In this document: positions 16,413 through 23,039 of the stretch, piece by piece | Layout: the number at the start of each line of letters is the position of its first letter | Position numbering within the stretch: the first letter of the stretch is position 1 | Assembly: GCA_937863205.1 (NCBI GenBank) | Contig: CALMGA010000442.1 | Location: 1 to 34,675 of the forward strand | DNA length: 34,675 nt | Direction: 5' to 3' | Origin: an uncultured Beijerinckiaceae bacterium | GTDB taxonomy: Bacteria; Pseudomonadota; Alphaproteobacteria; Rhizobiales; Beijerinckiaceae | Made by a program: the position numbers and the translations under genes | Notes under the pieces: generated by a model | What the model was told of the DNA's origin: nothing | Databases searched by the model: none | What the model saw: the letters and a program-made list of their open reading frames with translations, nothing else

Positions 16413-17927
16413 TTACAACCCGGCGAGGTAGCGGGTGGGATCGACCGGCGTCGAGCCTTTGCGCAGTTCGAAGTGCAGTTGCGGCGAGGCGACGTTGCCG
16501 CTTTGGCCGGACTTGGCGATCGTCTGGCCACGCTTCACCTGCTCGCCGCGCCGCACCGATATGTCCCCGTTGTTGGCGTAGGCGGTCACGAAGCCGTTCG
16601 GATGTCGGATCAGAACGAGATTGCCGAAGCCCTTGATCTCGCTGCCGGCATAAGCCACCACGCCACTTTCCGCCGCCTTCACCGACGTGCCTTCCGGCAC
16701 GGCGATGTTGATGCCGTCGTTGCCGCCGGACTTGAAGCCCTGGATGATGCGACCGTGCGCCGGCCAACGGAACTCGGGATTGCCGTTGGCCGACACCTTG
16801 TCGGCGACGGCTGGCGGCGGCAGGCTCGCGGTCGGCGTCGGGTCGATCGTCGCCTTGCGAGGCGCTTCCTCGGCCTTGGCCACCCGCACGGGCTGTTCGC
16901 GCGGCGGCGGCGCGGCGCGCGCCACCTCGACCGGCGGCACCACCTTCTTCGCGGCGCGCTGAGACGCGAGATCCATCCGGGCCACCTTGCGGGCTGCCTG
17001 CACCTCTTCGGCCTTGGCCAATCGTTCCGCCTTGGCGCGCTCGATACGCGCCATCGCCGCCTCGCGTCCGCGCGGCCGCACCGGCTCGGGCGGCGCAGCC
17101 CTGGCCATCCGCATCCGGTCCGCCTCCTCGCGGCGGGCGAGCTTCTCGCGCTGCGCATCCTCACGCCGGGCCAGCCTCGAGTCGGCGTGCGTGGGCGGCT
17201 CGACCTGGTCATGCCTCGCCAGCAGCCGGGCGCGGGACGAATGATCGCGCGGCCTGCGGGACGGCGGTTCGGCCACCGCGGCGACGCGACCGCCACCGTT
17301 GGCGTTGTAGACCGGGATCACCAGCCGGGTGCCGGGCTGGATTTGCGCGGGCGAGGACAGGCCGTTCTCATGCAGCAGCGCTTCCGTGGGCACGTTGTAG
17401 CGCTGGGCGAGAACGCCGGCCGTGTCGCCGCTGGCGGCGATCACGGCCATGCCGCCCTCGGCCGACCAGGTCCCGTGACCCGAGGGGGCTGGGATCGAGG
17501 CGGTGCGATCGGTGCGCGGCGGCACATAGGTCGAAGCAAGGCGCGGGCTGGCATGCGCCGGCGTCGCATAACCGGCCATGCGCCGCGGCGGCAGGTCGGA
17601 CTCCGACGGCGGCGCCAGCGGGCGCGACTGGATGGCACCGGTGCGCACGGGACGGTAAGGCGGCGGAGGCGGCAGATCGCGGCTGGCGACATCGCGGCCC
17701 GGCAGGCTGCGGCCGGACAGATCGCGGCTTGGCAGATCGCGGCTTGGCAGGTCGCGCCCGCCGTAGGGTGCGCCTGGTTCGCTCGACGCGGAACGGAACG
17801 GATTGCCGAGCGGATCGCCGACGAAGCGGCTGCTATCGGCGCAGCCGGCCATCAATGCGGCGGCGAGGGCAACAAAAGCGAGGCGGGCAGCGCTAGACAC
17901 GCCGAACCGATGTGGAACTTTGCACAT
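16413..17927 (-). CDS. LysM/degenerate-M23 outer-membrane lipoprotein, NlpD/DipM-like amidase activator
   Basis: This envelope lipoprotein is of the kind that activates peptidoglycan amidases during cell separation. The ATG at 17927 gives 504 residues; an upstream in-frame GTG or ATG has no support. The lipobox LMAGC puts the lipidated Cys at 29. Residues 57-87 are a run of RDLPS-type pentapeptides, then Pro-rich sequence. A LysM domain lies at about 163-207 ('SGDTAGVLAQRYNVP...PGTRLVIPVYN'), then an Arg/Ala/Glu-rich charged region. The C-terminal 115 residues are a LytM/M23 domain ending 'SPQLHFELRKGSTPVDPTRYL'. The zinc-binding motifs are degenerate: 'GGNDGINIA' lacks the first-motif His, and 'TAYANN' replaces YAH. 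So it is probably not a hydrolase but an activator like EnvC and NlpD. The usual surE-pcm neighbours are absent. Confidence 0.85.
   Translation of the reverse strand: MCKVPHRFGVSSAARLAFVALAAALMAGCADSSRFVGDPLGNPFRSASSEPGAPYGGRDLPSRDLPSRDLSGRSLPGRDVASRDLPPPPPYRPVRTGAIQSRPLAPPSESDLPPRRMAGYATPAHASPRLASTYVPPRTDRTASIPAPSGHGTWSAEGGMAVIAASGDTAGVLAQRYNVPTEALLHENGLSSPAQIQPGTRLVIPVYNANGGGRVAAVAEPPSRRPRDHSSRARLLARHDQVEPPTHADSRLARREDAQREKLARREEADRMRMARAAPPEPVRPRGREAAMARIERAKAERLAKAEEVQAARKVARMDLASQRAAKKVVPPVEVARAAPPPREQPVRVAKAEEAPRKATIDPTPTASLPPPAVADKVSANGNPEFRWPAHGRIIQGFKSGGNDGINIAVPEGTSVKAAESGVVAYAGSEIKGFGNLVLIRHPNGFVTAYANNGDISVRRGEQVKRGQTIAKSGQSGNVASPQLHFELRKGSTPVDPTRYLAGL
17671..17758 (-). repeat. 15-bp tandem repeat inside the NlpD-like gene
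   Basis: About six imperfect copies of a 15-base unit (GGCAGATCGCGGCTT on the plus strand, with variants) encode the RDLPS pentapeptide run, residues 57-87 of the lipoprotein. The copies at 17717-17757 are most alike, suggesting recent slippage. The reading frame is preserved, so copy-number change would alter only the length of the linker between the membrane anchor and the LysM domain. Confidence 0.7.
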
Positions 17928-18236
17928 GACGCAACCTACGTACGCGGTGTCAGTGACCACATTTGCTATGCCGCGAGTTAAAGCCGGGTTTAAGATGAAT
18001 GCCGGCTCATGAAAAAGCCTCGGAGGTAAACGTTAAGGCGACGCAAGTATTGATCGCGCCCGGGCGCGTCCGCCGATCGAGCGAGGCCGCATCGGCAACG
18101 GCGACGGGGCCCGCGCGACCGAATGCGCAGGGGTTTCCGGCATATGGCTTGCGCCGCCCGCGCTCCATCCCACATGGTGGGCGAGACACCTCGGTCGTGC
18201 CGCTTCGGGCGACCGTTTGCCTGGGCTCCTCAGCAG
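17928..18236. other. Divergent intergenic region between the NlpD-like gene and dnaJ homologue
   Basis: These 309 bases separate two divergent genes and must contain both promoters. The part at 17940-18050 is less GC-rich than its surroundings, for example 'TTAAAGCCGGGTTTAAGATG' at 17979-17998. I see no convincing gene: the open frame that continues upstream of the DnaJ start (from 18123) has no DnaJ-like sequence, and the leftward frames are short. No heat-shock element is obvious. Confidence 0.4.
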
Positions 18237-19184
18237 ATGCGCGATCCCTATACGATATTGGGCGTCACCAAGACGGCGAGCGCCGCCGACATCAAGAAAG
18301 CCTACCGGCGCCTTGCCAAGCAGTTTCATCCCGATCAAAGCACCGATCCCAAGGCGAAGGATCGTTTCGCCGAGGTCGGGGCCGCCTATGAGATCCTTGG
18401 TGACGAGAAGAAGCGCGGCTCCTTCGACAAGGGCGAGATCGACGCCGAGGGCAAGCCGAAGTTCCAGAACTTCGAAGGCTTCACCGGCGCCGGCGCGCAA
18501 GGACGGCCAGGTTTCGAGGGGTTCGATTTCAATTTTGGCGGCGGTGCGGCGCGCGGCCGTCCCGGTTTCGATGCCGGCGACATCTTCTCCGACCTGTTCG
18601 GCGGCGGCGGCAGCCGCAACGCACGGCCCGGCGGCTTCGGCGGCGGGACACCGATCCGTGGCGAAGACGTGCAGGTGGACGTCACCGTATCGCTCGCCGA
18701 CAGCGTTCACGGATCGCGCACGCGCGTGATGCTGCCGACCGGTCGGGAGCTGGAAGTGTCGGTGCCGGCCGGGATGGAGGACGGCAAGCAGATCCGCCTC
18801 AAGGGCCAGGGTCAGGCGGGCGTCCGCGGCGGTTCGTCCGGCGACGCGCTGGTGACCGTGCACATCGCCCGCCACCCCTTCTTCCGACCCGATGGCGCCG
18901 ATCTCCGCCTCGACCTGCCCATCACGCTGTACGAAGCCGTGCTCGGCGCCAAGGTCAACGTACCGACCCTCGAAGGCAAGGTCGAGATGAACATTCCTGC
19001 GGGAACGGACGGCAGCCGAACCTTGCGCCTGCGCGGCAAGGGCCTTGCGACCGGGCGAGGCACGCGCGGCGACCTTCTGGTGGCCCTGCGCATCGTTCTG
19101 CCCGAGGATGCCGCCGTGGTTCTTGCCGAGACGGCACGGGGGATCGCGGGAAAGCCCTACGATCCCCGCAAGGCCCTGGCGTAG
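18237..19184 (+). CDS. DnaJ-family co-chaperone, CbpA type (no zinc finger)
   Basis: This is an Hsp40 co-chaperone that stimulates DnaK ATPase and binds unfolded clients. The ATG at 18237 gives 315 residues beginning 'MRDPYTILGVTKTASAADIK', the standard J-domain start. The HPD motif is present in 'QFHPDQS', with 'AYEILGDEKKRGSFDKGEID' closing the J domain near residue 70. A Gly/Phe-rich linker follows ('FDFNFGGGAARG', 'DIFSDLFGGGG'). Two C-terminal beta domains come next, from 'GEDVQVDVTVSLADSVHG' to 'LRLRGKGLATGRGTRGDLLV'. There is no CxxCxGxG zinc-finger repeat, so it is a type II protein like CbpA rather than classical DnaJ. It stands alone, convergent with the next gene, and is probably not the main DnaJ of the cell. 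Confidence 0.92.
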   Translation: MRDPYTILGVTKTASAADIKKAYRRLAKQFHPDQSTDPKAKDRFAEVGAAYEILGDEKKRGSFDKGEIDAEGKPKFQNFEGFTGAGAQGRPGFEGFDFNFGGGAARGRPGFDAGDIFSDLFGGGGSRNARPGGFGGGTPIRGEDVQVDVTVSLADSVHGSRTRVMLPTGRELEVSVPAGMEDGKQIRLKGQGQAGVRGGSSGDALVTVHIARHPFFRPDGADLRLDLPITLYEAVLGAKVNVPTLEGKVEMNIPAGTDGSRTLRLRGKGLATGRGTRGDLLVALRIVLPEDAAVVLAETARGIAGKPYDPRKALA

Positions 19185-19191
19185 GCCCGAG

Positions 19192-19232
19192 CGTCGTCCG
19201 GGAGGACGGTTGCGCCCTCCTCCCGAACGACG
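19192..19232. terminator. Long hairpin between convergent genes, probable bidirectional terminator
   Basis: CGTCGTCCGGGAGGA (19192-19206) pairs with TCCTCCCGAACGACG (19218-19232) over 15 positions with one mismatch and an 11-base loop. It begins 8 bases after the DnaJ-homologue stop and ends 10 bases before the stop of the leftward gene. There is no T run on either side, so termination is inferred from position and stability. Confidence 0.6.
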
Positions 19233-19242
19233 GAAGCGGCCG

Positions 19243-19974
19243 TCACATCGGCGGCGTGACGCCGTCCTTGCCGATGGCGAGCAGCTTGGCTGTGAGCTTG
19301 TCGCCGGTCTTGACGGCGACGGAGAAGAACGCCGCGCCCGGCTTCACGATCGCCTTGTCGGCCGGCACGAACTCGACGATGGGAGCGCTCGGGGGCACGG
19401 TAACGTCGAGGCTTTGGCCATTGTCGTAGGTCACGGCGATCTTCTTGCCATCACCCGTGCCGGCGCCGGTCTTGACCGTGCCGTTGGTCATCGCGCTCTT
19501 GGTCATCGCGCCGGAGCCTGCCGGCTTGACCGTACCGTTGGTCATCGCGCTCTTGGTCATCGCCCCCGAACCGGACGACGACTTGATGGTGCCGTTGGTC
19601 ATCGCGCTCTTGGTCAGGCCGCTGCCCGCAGCGGTGGTGTCCTGGATCGAATCCCAATCGTAGTGCCCCTCGCCCGTTCCTTTCATGGAGGCGGGAAAGA
19701 TCACGACTTCCAGCGCCACCGGCGGCTCGCCCTTGGTGGCGGTGCCGATGAACTTGCCGTCGGTGACGTTGTCGAGGCTCGACTTGACGACGTAAACGAA
19801 GGCGGTGTCCGGGGCGAGCGCGACGGTCCGGCTCTTGCCGTCGGCCGCCTTGATGGTCACGCTTGCGTCGGTCGCCGACACGACGGTGCCGCGAACGCGT
19901 TCGAGCTGCGGCGCCGCCGAAGCCGACGCGGTCAGGGTCGCGAGGGCAAGCGCGGCGGATAAACTGCGGATCAT
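19243..19974 (-). CDS. Secreted hypothetical protein with tandem TKSAMTNGT repeats
   Basis: This is a periplasmic protein of unknown function, 243 residues, with a signal peptide cleaved after 'ASASA' (residue 20). The ATG at 19974 has an excellent AGGAGAG ribosome-binding site; the frame is open far upstream only because it shadows gpt. The N-terminal part ('RVRGTVVSATDASVTIKAAD', 'FVYVVKSSLDNVTDGKFIGT') suggests a small beta domain, and 'MKGTGEGHYDWD' precedes the repeats. Three copies of (M/L)TKSAMTNGT(V/I) lie at about 120-130, 139-149 and 157-167. A second beta-rich segment ends with 'AIGKDGVTPPM'. From memory, related alphaproteobacterial proteins, sometimes mislabelled as metal ABC transporter permease, have one such Met-Thr-Asn segment. 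It follows gpt on the same strand with a 92-base gap and may have its own promoter. Confidence 0.8.
   Translation of the reverse strand: MIRSLSAALALATLTASASAAPQLERVRGTVVSATDASVTIKAADGKSRTVALAPDTAFVYVVKSSLDNVTDGKFIGTATKGEPPVALEVVIFPASMKGTGEGHYDWDSIQDTTAAGSGLTKSAMTNGTIKSSSGSGAMTKSAMTNGTVKPAGSGAMTKSAMTNGTVKTGAGTGDGKKIAVTYDNGQSLDVTVPPSAPIVEFVPADKAIVKPGAAFFSVAVKTGDKLTAKLLAIGKDGVTPPM
19475..19618 (-). repeat. Three tandem in-frame repeats (54 and 57 bp period)
   Basis: The string CCGTTGGTCATCGCGCTCTT recurs at 19481, 19535 and 19592 and is identical in each copy. The flanking linkers are similar in the first two copies and diverge in the third. Periods of 54 and 57 bases keep the reading frame, giving 18- and 19-residue protein repeats. 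Near-identity at DNA level indicates recent duplication. Confidence 0.85.
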
Positions 19975-20000
19975 GGACTCTCCTTGCGTTGTGGTCTGGG

Positions 20001-20029
20001 CTTTATGGAGCCGGCCGGCGCCGACACAA
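20001..20029 (-). promoter_or_regulatory. Possible sigma-70-type promoter for the 19243-19974 gene
   Basis: On the minus strand TTGTGT (20029-20024) and ATAAAG (20006-20001) are 17 bases apart and lie about 27 bases upstream of the start codon in the gap after gpt. The matches to consensus are partial. If real, the secreted protein can be expressed independently of the ohrR-cinA-gpt operon. Confidence 0.3.
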
Positions 20030-20066
20030 GTGTGTTGACGTCGATCGGATCGAGAGCGATCGATTT

Positions 20067-20579
20067 TCAGCCTTGAGGAACGGCCGACTCGGCCACGATC
20101 GGGTCGGCGTAGGCCAAGCCGAGATCCCAGGGGAAATGGATCCAGGTCTGCTGCGGCACTTCGGCGATCATCGTATCGACCAGCGCCCGCCCGGCCGGCT
20201 TGGCATAGACGCAGGCGAAGTGCGCGCGCGGCAACAGGCCGCGCAGCAGGCGGACCGTCTGCCCGGTGTCGACGAGATCGTCCACCACCAGCAGCCCGGC
20301 GCCACCCTCGTTGAGGAAGACCGGCGCCAACGGCTTCAAGATCGCAGCCGCCCCCTGCGTCGTTTCCCCGTGATAGCTGGCGACCGACACCGTTTCCACC
20401 GTACGGATCGACAGCTCCCGCGCCACGATCGCCGCAGGAACGAGGCCGCCACGCGCCACGGCGACCAGCCCCGTCATCGCCGGAAGTTCGCGCAGCCGCA
20501 GGGCGAGCGAGCGGCAATCGGCGTGGAAGCGATCCCACGAGATCAACAGCGTCCGCCTGGACTCGCCCACCCCGCTCAC
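20067..20579 (-). CDS. gpt: Xanthine/purine phosphoribosyltransferase (Gpt-like)
   Basis: This purine-salvage enzyme converts xanthine (and usually guanine) plus PRPP to the nucleotide. The PRPP-binding loop 'LLVVDDLVDTGQTVRLL' is intact. The N-terminal part 'LISWDRFHADCRSLALRL' and 'VAVARGGLVPAAIVAREL', with 'HFPWDLGLAYADPIV' near the end, match bacterial Gpt rather than Hpt or Apt. I place the start at the GTG at 20579, one base after the stop of the cinA-like gene, giving 170 residues; a GTG at 20570 with GAGGTGA upstream is an alternative. The frame is open far upstream only as a shadow of the neighbouring gene. It is the third gene of a compact leftward operon with ohrR and the cinA-like gene, which points to co-regulation of salvage with a redox regulator. 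Confidence 0.88.
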   Translation of the reverse strand: MSGVGESRRTLLISWDRFHADCRSLALRLRELPAMTGLVAVARGGLVPAAIVARELSIRTVETVSVASYHGETTQGAAAILKPLAPVFLNEGGAGLLVVDDLVDTGQTVRLLRGLLPRAHFACVYAKPAGRALVDTMIAEVPQQTWIHFPWDLGLAYADPIVAESAVPQG

Positions 20580-20580
20580 C

Positions 20581-21360
20581 TCACCCGGCCGCGAGCTCGG
20601 CAACCATCGCCCGCACGGCCGTCGCGACCGCCTCGACGTTGGCCGCATCCTTGCCGCGCACCACGATCTCGTTGCGGAAGCGCCCGTCCCGATAGGACGG
20701 ATAGGAGCCGATGCTGACGTTCGGATTGGCTGCGGCGATGCGACCGAGGGCGGCGGCATAGGCGCCCTCGGCCAGCGTATCGGCGGCGATCGAGCAGGCG
20801 GCCGTGCGGGCACCGCCGACGAGCTGCGGCGAGACGGCCTCCAGCATCGCCCGCATCACGACCGGCACGCCGGCCATCACGATGACGTTGCCGATCCAGA
20901 AGCCCGGCGCCTTGGACACGGAATTCTCGACCAGGGCGGCGCCCTGCGGGATGCGGGCCATGCGGCGGCGGGCGGTGTTGAGGTCTTCGGGCTTGATGCG
21001 CTGCAGCAGCAGCTCGATCGCGCGCGGGTCTTCGCCGATCGGCACGCCGAAAGCGGCGGCGACGGCATCGGCGGTGATGTCGTCGTGGGTCGGGCCGATG
21101 CCGCCGGTGGTGAAGACGTAGGTGTAGCGGTGCCGCAGCGCGTCGAGCGCGGCGACGATGTCCGCCTGCTCGTCGGCCACGACGCGCACCTCGCGCAGGT
21201 CGATGCCGAGCTGGGTGCAGCGGTCGGCGATGACGCCGATGTTGGCGTCCTTGGTGCGCCCCGACAGGATCTCGTCGCCGATCACCAGGACCGCCGCCGT
21301 CACCGCGCCGCCGGGCGCCGCCGCGCTGCCAGCCGGATCGGCCGGCTGCATCGCGGTCAT
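20581..21360 (-). CDS. CinA N-terminal/MoaB-Mog-like domain protein (competence/damage-inducible protein A family)
   Basis: This is a cytoplasmic protein with a single molybdopterin-binding-like (MoaB/Mog) fold. The ATG at 21360 overlaps the ohrR stop as ATGA. The 259 residues begin with a flexible Ala/Pro/Gly stretch, then 'AAVLVIGDEILSGRTKDAN' (about 20-38), 'VFTTGGIGPTHDDITADAVA' and 'IGNVIVMAGVPVVMRAML', all characteristic of the CinA N-terminal domain. The C-terminal NMN deamidase domain of full-length CinA is absent, as in many alphaproteobacterial members. Full-length homologues act on ADP-ribose or in pyridine-nucleotide recycling, while MoaB-like ones act in molybdopterin adenylation; the role here is unclear. 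The genes on either side, ohrR and gpt, are coupled to it by overlap or near-overlap. Confidence 0.85.
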   Translation of the reverse strand: MTAMQPADPAGSAAAPGGAVTAAVLVIGDEILSGRTKDANIGVIADRCTQLGIDLREVRVVADEQADIVAALDALRHRYTYVFTTGGIGPTHDDITADAVAAAFGVPIGEDPRAIELLLQRIKPEDLNTARRRMARIPQGAALVENSVSKAPGFWIGNVIVMAGVPVVMRAMLEAVSPQLVGGARTAACSIAADTLAEGAYAAALGRIAAANPNVSIGSYPSYRDGRFRNEIVVRGKDAANVEAVATAVRAMVAELAAG

Positions 21361-21815
21361 GCCGGCACCAGGGTGTCGTCGCAGGCGTGGCGAAGGTTGG
21401 ACCTCAATTGGACGATGCGGTCGTTCAAATCCAGCATGGTCGCCTCGTCGACCTGCATCATGCAGGCAAGTTCCTTGGGAATGGAGGCGGCGTCTTTCTC
21501 CAGCGCCCATCCAACCGAGGTGAGCAGGATTGTGACCTGCCGCTCGTCGTCGGCGTCGCGCACGCGGCTGACATAGCCGAGCGACTCCAGTCTTTTCAGC
21601 AGCGGCGTCAGCGTACCCGAGTCGAGAAACAACCGCCTGCCGATCTCCTTCACGCGCATGCCATCCTTTTCCCAAAGCGTCAGCAGAACGAGATATTGCG
21701 GATAGGTCAGGCCGAGGGGTTGGAGCAGAACCCGATAAGCCCGGGTGAACGCGTGCGAGGCCGAATACACCGCGAAGCAGAGCTGCTTGTGTAGGCTCGC
21801 GGTCCTCGTCATCAT
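21357..21815 (-). CDS. ohrR: OhrR/MarR-family organic-hydroperoxide-sensing repressor
   Basis: This is a winged-helix dimeric transcription repressor whose oxidation by organic hydroperoxides releases DNA. The 152-residue product shows the OhrR N-terminus 'QLCFAVYSASHAFTRAYR' with the peroxidatic Cys at 13. 'LGLTYPQYLVLLTLWE' and the recognition region 'FLDSGTLTPLLKRLESLGYV' follow, with the wing 'DADDERQVTILLT'. Additional Cys at 118 and 145 could resolve the sulfenate, as in 2-Cys OhrR proteins. The start is ATG at 21815 (a second ATG follows immediately), with GGAGG five bases upstream. The usual target gene ohr is not adjacent. Instead ohrR heads an operon with the cinA-like gene (4-base overlap) and gpt, and faces thyX divergently across 253 bases. 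Confidence 0.88.
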   Translation of the reverse strand: MMTRTASLHKQLCFAVYSASHAFTRAYRVLLQPLGLTYPQYLVLLTLWEKDGMRVKEIGRRLFLDSGTLTPLLKRLESLGYVSRVRDADDERQVTILLTSVGWALEKDAASIPKELACMMQVDEATMLDLNDRIVQLRSNLRHACDDTLVPA

Positions 21816-22068
21816 GCCGTCCTCCGCCGCCGTCGGGATCGCATCATCGTGCGACGCTCAAGCTTCTGGCAATGCGCCGGTTGCCGCGCCGCCGAAGGAT
21901 GGTGCAACAAATCGCCGCCGTCGGCGAGGGACGGCAGAGCTTTTCGATCGGGCGGCTTACGGGTTGCACGGTTTTGCGTCGCGCGGGACATGTGCCCGTT
22001 AAACGCACCGAAAGCTTTGCCGTTCAACGTGCCGGAGGCACCGGACCCACCCCTTCGCGGATCATTCG

Positions 22069-23007
22069 ATGGCTCTCAGCGACGCGCAGGAACGGGAGAT
22101 CGGCGAAGCGCGCGTGCTCCGAACGGCGACGCTGCGGCCGAGCGTCGCCGCGCTCGAAGAAATCCTGTTTCAACCCATCCCCCTGCTCGACCACGGCTTC
22201 CTCCGCGTGGTCGATTACATGGGCGACGACAGCGCGGTGGTGCAGGCGGCGCGGGTTTCCTACGGCCGCGGCACCCGCAGGGTCAGCGAGGATCGCGGCC
22301 TGATCCAATACCTGATGCGGCACTGGCACACGACGCCCTTCGAGATGGCGGAGATCAAGTTTCACGTCAAACTTCCCATCTTCGTGGCCCGGCAATGGAT
22401 CCGCCACCGCACGGCCAGCATCAACGAGGTGTCGGCGCGCTATTCCGTCCTCGACCAGGAATTCTACCTGCCGGCGCCCGAACAGCTCAAGGCGCAGTCG
22501 GTGGTGAATCGGCAGGGCCGCGGCGACCACCTCGCGCCCGAAGAAGCCGAGCAGGTCCTCGCCTTGCTGCGCGCCGACGGCGAGCGCGCCCACGCGACCT
22601 ATGCCTGGATGCTGAACGAGGACGAGGCGGGGCAGCGCCCCGATCCCACGCGCGACGGCCTCGCCCGCGAACTCGCCCGCATCAACCTGACACTTGCGAC
22701 CTATACGCAATGGTACTGGAAAACCAACCTGCACAACCTGATGGGCTTCCTCCGGCTGCGCGCCGACCATCACGCCCAGTACGAGATCCGCGTCTATGCC
22801 GAAGCTTTGATGCAGGTGATGGCGCGTTGGGTGCCGCTGACGCACGAGGCCTTCCTCGAACACCGGCTGGGCGCCGTCACCTTCTCGCGTAGCGCGATGG
22901 GAGTGCTGCGCAGGATGCTGGGCGGCGAAACGATCGATCAAGGCGGGAGCGGGCTGAGTTCCCGCGAATGGCGCGAACTGTGCGAAGCGCTGCAGCGCGG
23001 GTGCTGA
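22069..23007 (+). CDS. thyX: Flavin-dependent thymidylate synthase
   Basis: This enzyme makes dTMP from dUMP using methylene-tetrahydrofolate as carbon donor and reduced FAD as hydride source, so it yields tetrahydrofolate rather than dihydrofolate. The 312-residue product carries the diagnostic ThyX motif [14 protein letters not shown] (112-125), an exact match to RHRxxSxNExSxRY. The FAD/dUMP-binding context '[19 protein letters not shown]' precedes it. The C-terminal '[19 protein letters not shown]' and '[13 protein letters not shown]' also match. It is larger than minimal ThyX (about 220-250), with insertions around 155-200, as is common in alphaproteobacteria. No strong ribosome-binding site is seen before the ATG. 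A dihydrofolate reductase gene at 33112-33651 makes the folate arrangement noteworthy. Confidence 0.96.
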   Translation: MALSDAQEREIGEARVLRTATLRPSVAALEEILFQPIPLLDHGFLRVVDYMGDDSAVVQAARVSYGRGTRRVSEDRGLIQYLMRHWHTTPFEMAEIKFHVKLPIFVARQWIRHRTASINEVSARYSVLDQEFYLPAPEQLKAQSVVNRQGRGDHLAPEEAEQVLALLRADGERAHATYAWMLNEDEAGQRPDPTRDGLARELARINLTLATYTQWYWKTNLHNLMGFLRLRADHHAQYEIRVYAEALMQVMARWVPLTHEAFLEHRLGAVTFSRSAMGVLRRMLGGETIDQGGSGLSSREWRELCEALQRGC

Positions 23008-23039
23008 GCCAGTCGGCGCAGATCACCCGCTCTGGCTCA
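23005..23039. terminator. Inverted repeat spanning both stop codons of convergent genes
   Basis: TGAGCCAG (23005-23012) and CTGGCTCA (23032-23039) are perfect inverted repeats. Their outer three bases are the TGA stops of thyX and of the leftward ABC transporter gene. The 19-base loop is long and no T run follows, so terminator function is possible but unproven. The repeat may act in both directions. Confidence 0.4.

Noticed and set aside
16186..16431. 81-codon plus-strand frame between cobS and the NlpD-like gene
   Set aside because: It overlaps the end of the NlpD-like gene in antisense and has no support beyond being open.
16413..16800. Active M23 peptidoglycan hydrolase
   Set aside because: The zinc-binding His residues are missing in the first and second motifs, so a non-catalytic amidase activator is more likely.
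17671..17758. Possible CRISPR-like array
   Set aside because: The repeats are contiguous 15-bp units inside a reading frame with no unique spacers, so they are a coding tandem repeat. The same reasoning excludes 19475-19618.
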